From Cenarchaeum sp. (GTDB taxonomy: Archaea; Thermoproteota; Nitrososphaeria; Nitrososphaerales; Nitrosopumilaceae), in assembly GCA_007570915.1 (NCBI GenBank), contig RKSK01000094.1:1-7456 (forward strand): a stretch of 7,456 bases of DNA, given 5' to 3'. Of this stretch, positions 4,458-7,456 are shown piece after piece (the first letter of the stretch is position 1; the number at the start of each line of letters is the position of its first letter). The translations under genes and the position numbers were made by a program. The notes beneath the pieces were generated by a model. The model did no database searches, was not told the origin of the DNA, and was given only the letters and a program-made list of their open reading frames with translations.

Positions 4458-7190
4458 ATGGGACACGCGCCGCTGGCCCCCGCAGCGCTGGCCGCCCTGG
4501 CGCTCGCCGTGGCGGCCCCGGCGCTGGCCGAGGGGCCGGCCCACGAGTTTGTCACGTCGTGGGGGTCCCTTGGGGCCTCCGGCGAGGGGCGCTTTAGCGG
4601 CCCGTCGAGCCTCGACGTGGACCACGTCGGGAGCGTCTACGTGGCCGACACGGGAAACGGGCGCATCCAAAAGTTCAACAACCTCGGCGGCTTTGAGGGC
4701 GCGTGGGGCGGCCTGGGCAACTCTACGGGGTCGCTCTCCACGCCCATGGGCGTGGCCGTCATGGACGGGCGCGTGTACGTCGTGGACAGCGTCCTCGAGG
4801 AGGTCGTCGTGTACGGCCTCGACGGCGAGTACATGTCGCGCTGGGGCGGGCACGGCGGCGATCCGGGCGAGTTTTTGCAGCCGCGCGGCATTGCGGCCCG
4901 CAACGGCACGGTGTACGTGGCCGACACGGGAAACTCTAGGGTGCAGGCGTTCACGCCCTCCGGCACGCACCTGCTCACGTTCGGCAACGACAGGGACGAG
5001 GCGGCCCTCCTGCGCTCCCCCGTCGGCGTCGCAGTCGCGCCGGACTCGAGCGTGTTTGTCTCGGACCCGGGGACGATGGCCATGATGCAGTATGCGGCAA
5101 ACGGCACGCTCATCGGGCACTTTGACGGGACCGTGGCGGGCAAGTCGCTCCGACCGCGTGGCATCGCCGCCGACGGCGAGGGCAAGATATACGTGGCCGA
5201 CACGCGAAACGACCGCGTCCTGCGCATAGAGCCCTCCGGCATGACGCTCTCGGCGTGGGGGAGCTCGGGAAACGGCGCGTACAAGTACCTCATGCCCACC
5301 GACGTCGCAGTCGACCTGTACGGGCAGCTCTTTGTCATAGACTCTGGCGGCCACTCGGTCAAAAAGTACACCTCGCCGCTGGCCCTTGCGGACTCTGAGC
5401 GCGCCGCGGCGCGGGCCGCCGCCGAGGAGCGCTTTAGGCAGTCGCAAGAGCCGCCCGCCGCGGCCCCGCCGCCCGCGGCCGCAGCGCCGCCGCCGGCCTC
5501 GGCCCCGGCTCCCGCGGCAGCCCAGCCTGCCGCATCGCCGCCGGCGCAGCGCGCCCCCGTGGCCGGCGCGACCCAGCCGCCGGCGCCCGCGCATGTCGCG
5601 AGCGCGACGCCCCCCACGCCGGCCCCAGTGGCCAGCGCGACGCCGCCGCCGGCGGCGACGCCGCCCGTGGCGAGCGCGACGCCTCCGGTTCGCCACCCCG
5701 CCCCCGCCCAGCAGGCCAGGGTCGTCGCGGTCCCGGGCGACCTCACAAAGCCGACGATATACGCGCCGCACGACGTGTACGCCGAGGCCGCCGGCCCGCT
5801 CACGCGGATAGACGTGGGCATGGCGACGGCGAGCGACGAGAGCGGCATACGCTCGATCACGAGCAACGCGCCGGCAGAGTTTTCGCTGGGGACGAGCCTC
5901 GTCATATGGACGGCCATCGACAACGCCGGCAACCTCGCTATAGCTAGGCAGCAGGTCACGGTCTCGGACACGACGCCGCCCTTCATGGAGGACGTCGCGG
6001 ACATCACGGTGGAGGCCGTGAGCCCCGAGCGCAACTATATCGAGATACGCGCGCCCACGGCGAATGACGCGGTGGGGGTCCTAGACGTCACCTCGGACGC
6101 GCCGGCGTACTATGGCGTGGGGGACACGACGATAACGTGGACGGCGCGCGACATCTCGGGCAACTCGGCCCACGAGGCCCAGGTGGTCAGCGTCGTGGAC
6201 ACTACGGCCCCGCAGATAATCGCGCCTGCGGACATTCTCGCAGAGGCGACTAGCGCGTCGGCCACGACGGTGTTCCTGGGCGACGCGAGCGTCGTTGACA
6301 ACGGCAAGATAGTCTCGGTCACAAGCGACGCGCCGCCGGCGTTCGCGCTCGGGAACACGACGGTGACGTGGACCGCGGCGGACTCGTTTGGCAACTCTGC
6401 GCAGGACGAGCAGCTCGTGACCATAGTGGACACGACGGCCCCCGTGATAGGCGCGCCGGCCGAGGTTGTCATAGAGGCGGAGTCTGCTGGCTCCAACGCC
6501 GCCGAGCTGGACGAGCCTGCCGTCAGCGACGTGCAAGAAACCACCATAGAGTCCGACGCGCCGGCAGAGTTTGGCATGGGCGAGACGACCGTCACGTGGA
6601 CCGTGGTGGACGCGTCGGGGAACTCGTCCACCGCCACGCAGGCCGTCCGCGTCGTCGACACGACGGCGCCGGAGATCGGGGTGACGGGGGTGATCACGCA
6701 GGAGGCCACCGACGCCGAGGGCAACGAGGTCGAGCTCGGCGACGTCACGGTGACTGACGTGAGCGAGATAGCCAGCCTCACGAGCGACGCGCCCGGGTCG
6801 TACCCCGTGGGCGAGACGGTCGTGACGTGGACCGCGACGGACGCGCACGGGAACTCGGCGACGGCCACGCAGACCGTCCAGATCATCGACACGACGCGGC
6901 CGTCGGTCTTTGCGCCCGCTGACGTCACCGTGGAGCACGCCGGCGCCGGCGGCAACACCGTGGACCTGGGCGACGCCGTGGCCGCCGACAGGGTGGGCGT
7001 GGACTCGGTCACCAACGACGCGCCGGAGACGTTTGGGCTCGGCGAGACGGTCGTGACGTGGAAGGCGACTGACACGTCGGGCAACGAGTCGACCTCCGAG
7101 CAGGTCATAACGGTGGTCGACACGCTCGAGCCGGCGATAGGCCAGCTCGGAGGAGACGGCCGTCGAGCTCGGCGAGGCCACGGCGTCTGA
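4458..7190 (+). CDS. Secreted six-bladed NHL-propeller / HYR-repeat protein, frameshifted near its visible 3' end
   Basis: As read, 910 residues (numbered from 4458). A signal peptide (APLAPAALAALALAVAAPALA, about 4-24, probable cleavage after ALA) is followed by six NHL blades at about 38-308, several carrying the (V/I)YVADTxNxRV motif. An N-terminal strand (FVTSW) probably closes the last blade. Then come a short charged helix (SERAAARAAAEERFRQSQE) and a Pro/Ala linker (about 332-427) with VASATPP repeats. HYR-like modules of 76-77 residues begin with Asp-Thr-Thr-x-Pro and end with VTWTAxDxxGNSA, at 428, 504, 581, 658, 734 and 811, with a seventh beginning at 888. No cysteine is present. 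NHL propellers and HYR modules are extracellular binding and adhesion folds, so a surface or matrix role is inferred. The frame breaks after DTLEPAIG and ends at TGA 7188-7190, but HYR coding resumes in another frame. An ATG at 4413 would add 15 residues, including two Arg; 4458 fits the TATA-like box and signal peptide better. Confidence 0.85.
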   Translation: MGHAPLAPAALAALALAVAAPALAEGPAHEFVTSWGSLGASGEGRFSGPSSLDVDHVGSVYVADTGNGRIQKFNNLGGFEGAWGGLGNSTGSLSTPMGVAVMDGRVYVVDSVLEEVVVYGLDGEYMSRWGGHGGDPGEFLQPRGIAARNGTVYVADTGNSRVQAFTPSGTHLLTFGNDRDEAALLRSPVGVAVAPDSSVFVSDPGTMAMMQYAANGTLIGHFDGTVAGKSLRPRGIAADGEGKIYVADTRNDRVLRIEPSGMTLSAWGSSGNGAYKYLMPTDVAVDLYGQLFVIDSGGHSVKKYTSPLALADSERAAARAAAEERFRQSQEPPAAAPPPAAAAPPPASAPAPAAAQPAASPPAQRAPVAGATQPPAPAHVASATPPTPAPVASATPPPAATPPVASATPPVRHPAPAQQARVVAVPGDLTKPTIYAPHDVYAEAAGPLTRIDVGMATASDESGIRSITSNAPAEFSLGTSLVIWTAIDNAGNLAIARQQVTVSDTTPPFMEDVADITVEAVSPERNYIEIRAPTANDAVGVLDVTSDAPAYYGVGDTTITWTARDISGNSAHEAQVVSVVDTTAPQIIAPADILAEATSASATTVFLGDASVVDNGKIVSVTSDAPPAFALGNTTVTWTAADSFGNSAQDEQLVTIVDTTAPVIGAPAEVVIEAESAGSNAAELDEPAVSDVQETTIESDAPAEFGMGETTVTWTVVDASGNSSTATQAVRVVDTTAPEIGVTGVITQEATDAEGNEVELGDVTVTDVSEIASLTSDAPGSYPVGETVVTWTATDAHGNSATATQTVQIIDTTRPSVFAPADVTVEHAGAGGNTVDLGDAVAADRVGVDSVTNDAPETFGLGETVVTWKATDTSGNESTSEQVITVVDTLEPAIGQLGGDGRRARRGHGV
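5559..5687 (+). repeat. Degenerate VASATPP repeats in the Pro/Ala-rich linker
   Basis: The heptapeptide VASATPP is encoded at about 5595-5615, 5628-5648 and 5667-5687, with a diverged copy (VAGATQPP) at 5559. It sits inside a linker (about 5450-5715) made almost wholly of Pro, Ala, Ser, Thr and Val. Such segments are usually extended and often glycosylated spacers; here it separates the propeller from the HYR stalk. Confidence 0.8.
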
Positions 7191-7456
7191 CGCGGTGGGC
7201 CCAGTCACGGTCACAAGCGACGCGCCAGCGGCGTTCCCCGTGGGCGAGACGGCCGTCACGTGGACCGCGGCTGACGCGGCGGGCAACTCGGCGTCCGGCA
7301 CGCAAAAGGTCACGATAAGGGACACCACCGCGCCGGAGGTCACGGCGCCGCCGGACGTCACCGCCGAGGCCGGCTCTGGAATCGGCGATATCGGCGAGGC
7401 CACGGCGACAGACGCCGTGGGCGTCGCCTCCCTGGAGAGCGACGCGCCCGAGGAGT
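5739..7456 (+). repeat. Array of at least eight HYR-like coding repeats
   Basis: The Asp codon opening each module falls at 5739, 5967, 6198, 6429, 6657, 6888, 7119 and 7321. Spacings are 228, 231, 231, 228, 231, 231 and then 202 bases. All but the last are multiples of three; 202 is not, which locates the frame break inside repeat seven. The eighth unit is cut by the window edge and the array may continue. Recurrent peptide motifs are TSDAP (centre), a Gly-rich FxxGETxVTWT strand, and DxxGNSA. Confidence 0.9.
7141..7456 (+). pseudogene. Continuation of the NHL/HYR gene in a shifted frame (3' fragment, runs off the window)
   Basis: Reading from 7141 in the frame one base later than the upstream gene gives ASSEETAVELGEATASDAVG and then a complete VTSDAP...VTWTAADAAGNSA module end. 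A further module follows (DTTAPEVTAPPDVTAEAG... to SDAPEE) with no stop up to the window end. It lacks a plausible start codon: GGAGGAGA at 7149-7156 looks like a ribosome site, but the first in-frame GTG (7195) is about 40 bases further on, and there is no promoter. It is therefore the detached tail of the same gene, not a separate gene. A true frameshift or deletion, an assembly error in repeats, or programmed slippage are all possible; I favour a deletion or an assembly error. Confidence 0.75.

Noticed and set aside
4368..6034. Long minus-strand open frames opposite the NHL/HYR gene (467 and 465 residues)
   Set aside because: They are composition shadows: very Arg/Gly/Ala- or Ser/Ala-rich translations with no domain logic, opposite a gene with clear NHL and HYR repeats. 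GC-rich DNA leaves antisense frames open by chance.
7149..7197. Internal restart of translation after the frameshift, using GGAGGAGA as a ribosome site
   Set aside because: No ATG, GTG or TTG in the new frame lies within normal distance; the first GTG is about 40 bases away.
6081..7403. Minus-strand open frames opposite the HYR array (440 and 337 residues)
   Set aside because: Their apparent repeats simply mirror the HYR repeats on the plus strand; no promoter or plausible protein features.
5739..7456. Regularly spaced repeats as a CRISPR array
   Set aside because: The 228-231 base period is wholly coding and in frame, with diverged repeats; it is a protein-domain array.

Overview
This is a gene-dense window from a very GC-rich archaeal chromosome (roughly two thirds G+C by eye, not counted exactly). 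It most resembles an ammonia-oxidising-type Nitrososphaerota (Thaumarchaeota). The evidence is: short AT-rich TATA-like boxes centred about 25-30 bases upstream of start codons, with no Shine-Dalgarno sequence (leaderless transcripts); a W-V-K...G-F-W-V-D-G repeat that I remember from predicted secreted thaumarchaeal proteins; a PRC-barrel protein; and a large secreted NHL-propeller/HYR-repeat protein. ATA (Ile) and AGG (Arg) codons are frequent, as in many archaea. I cannot name the genus; a high-GC relative such as a Cenarchaeum-like symbiont is only a guess.

Layout. Positions 1-250 hold the 3' end of a repeat protein, probably exported. 301-651 encodes a small TPR protein. It converges on an unrecognised 156-residue protein on the minus strand (648-1118), and the two stop codons overlap in one CTAG. 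That minus gene is divergent from an unrecognised 213-residue plus-strand protein (1194-1835), and two TATA-like boxes lie back to back between them. 1910-2362 encodes a tandem PRC-barrel protein. It converges on a 35-residue CxxC/CxxC zinc-binding microprotein on the minus strand (2359-2466), again with both stops in one CTAG. 2576-4371 is a two-gene operon for a DrrA/DrrB-type ABC exporter: an ATPase, then a permease overlapping it by ATGA. From 4458 to the window end is a giant cysteine-free secreted protein: signal peptide, six-bladed NHL propeller, Pro/Ala linker, and at least eight HYR-like repeats.

The HYR gene is not intact as sequenced. The seventh repeat is 26 or 29 bp short, which shifts the reading frame and creates a stop at 7188-7190, yet HYR coding resumes in another frame and runs to the window edge.

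No tRNA, rRNA, CRISPR, insertion sequence or origin is visible, and no gap between genes reaches 300 bases. The genes do not form one obvious pathway. The clearest functional unit is the ABC exporter; the first and last genes are probable cell-surface proteins. The strongest new signals are the HYR frameshift, the hidden zinc microprotein, the stop-codon pattern (seven of eight intact genes end in C-TAG), and repeated alternating-CG tracts that run directly into start codons.
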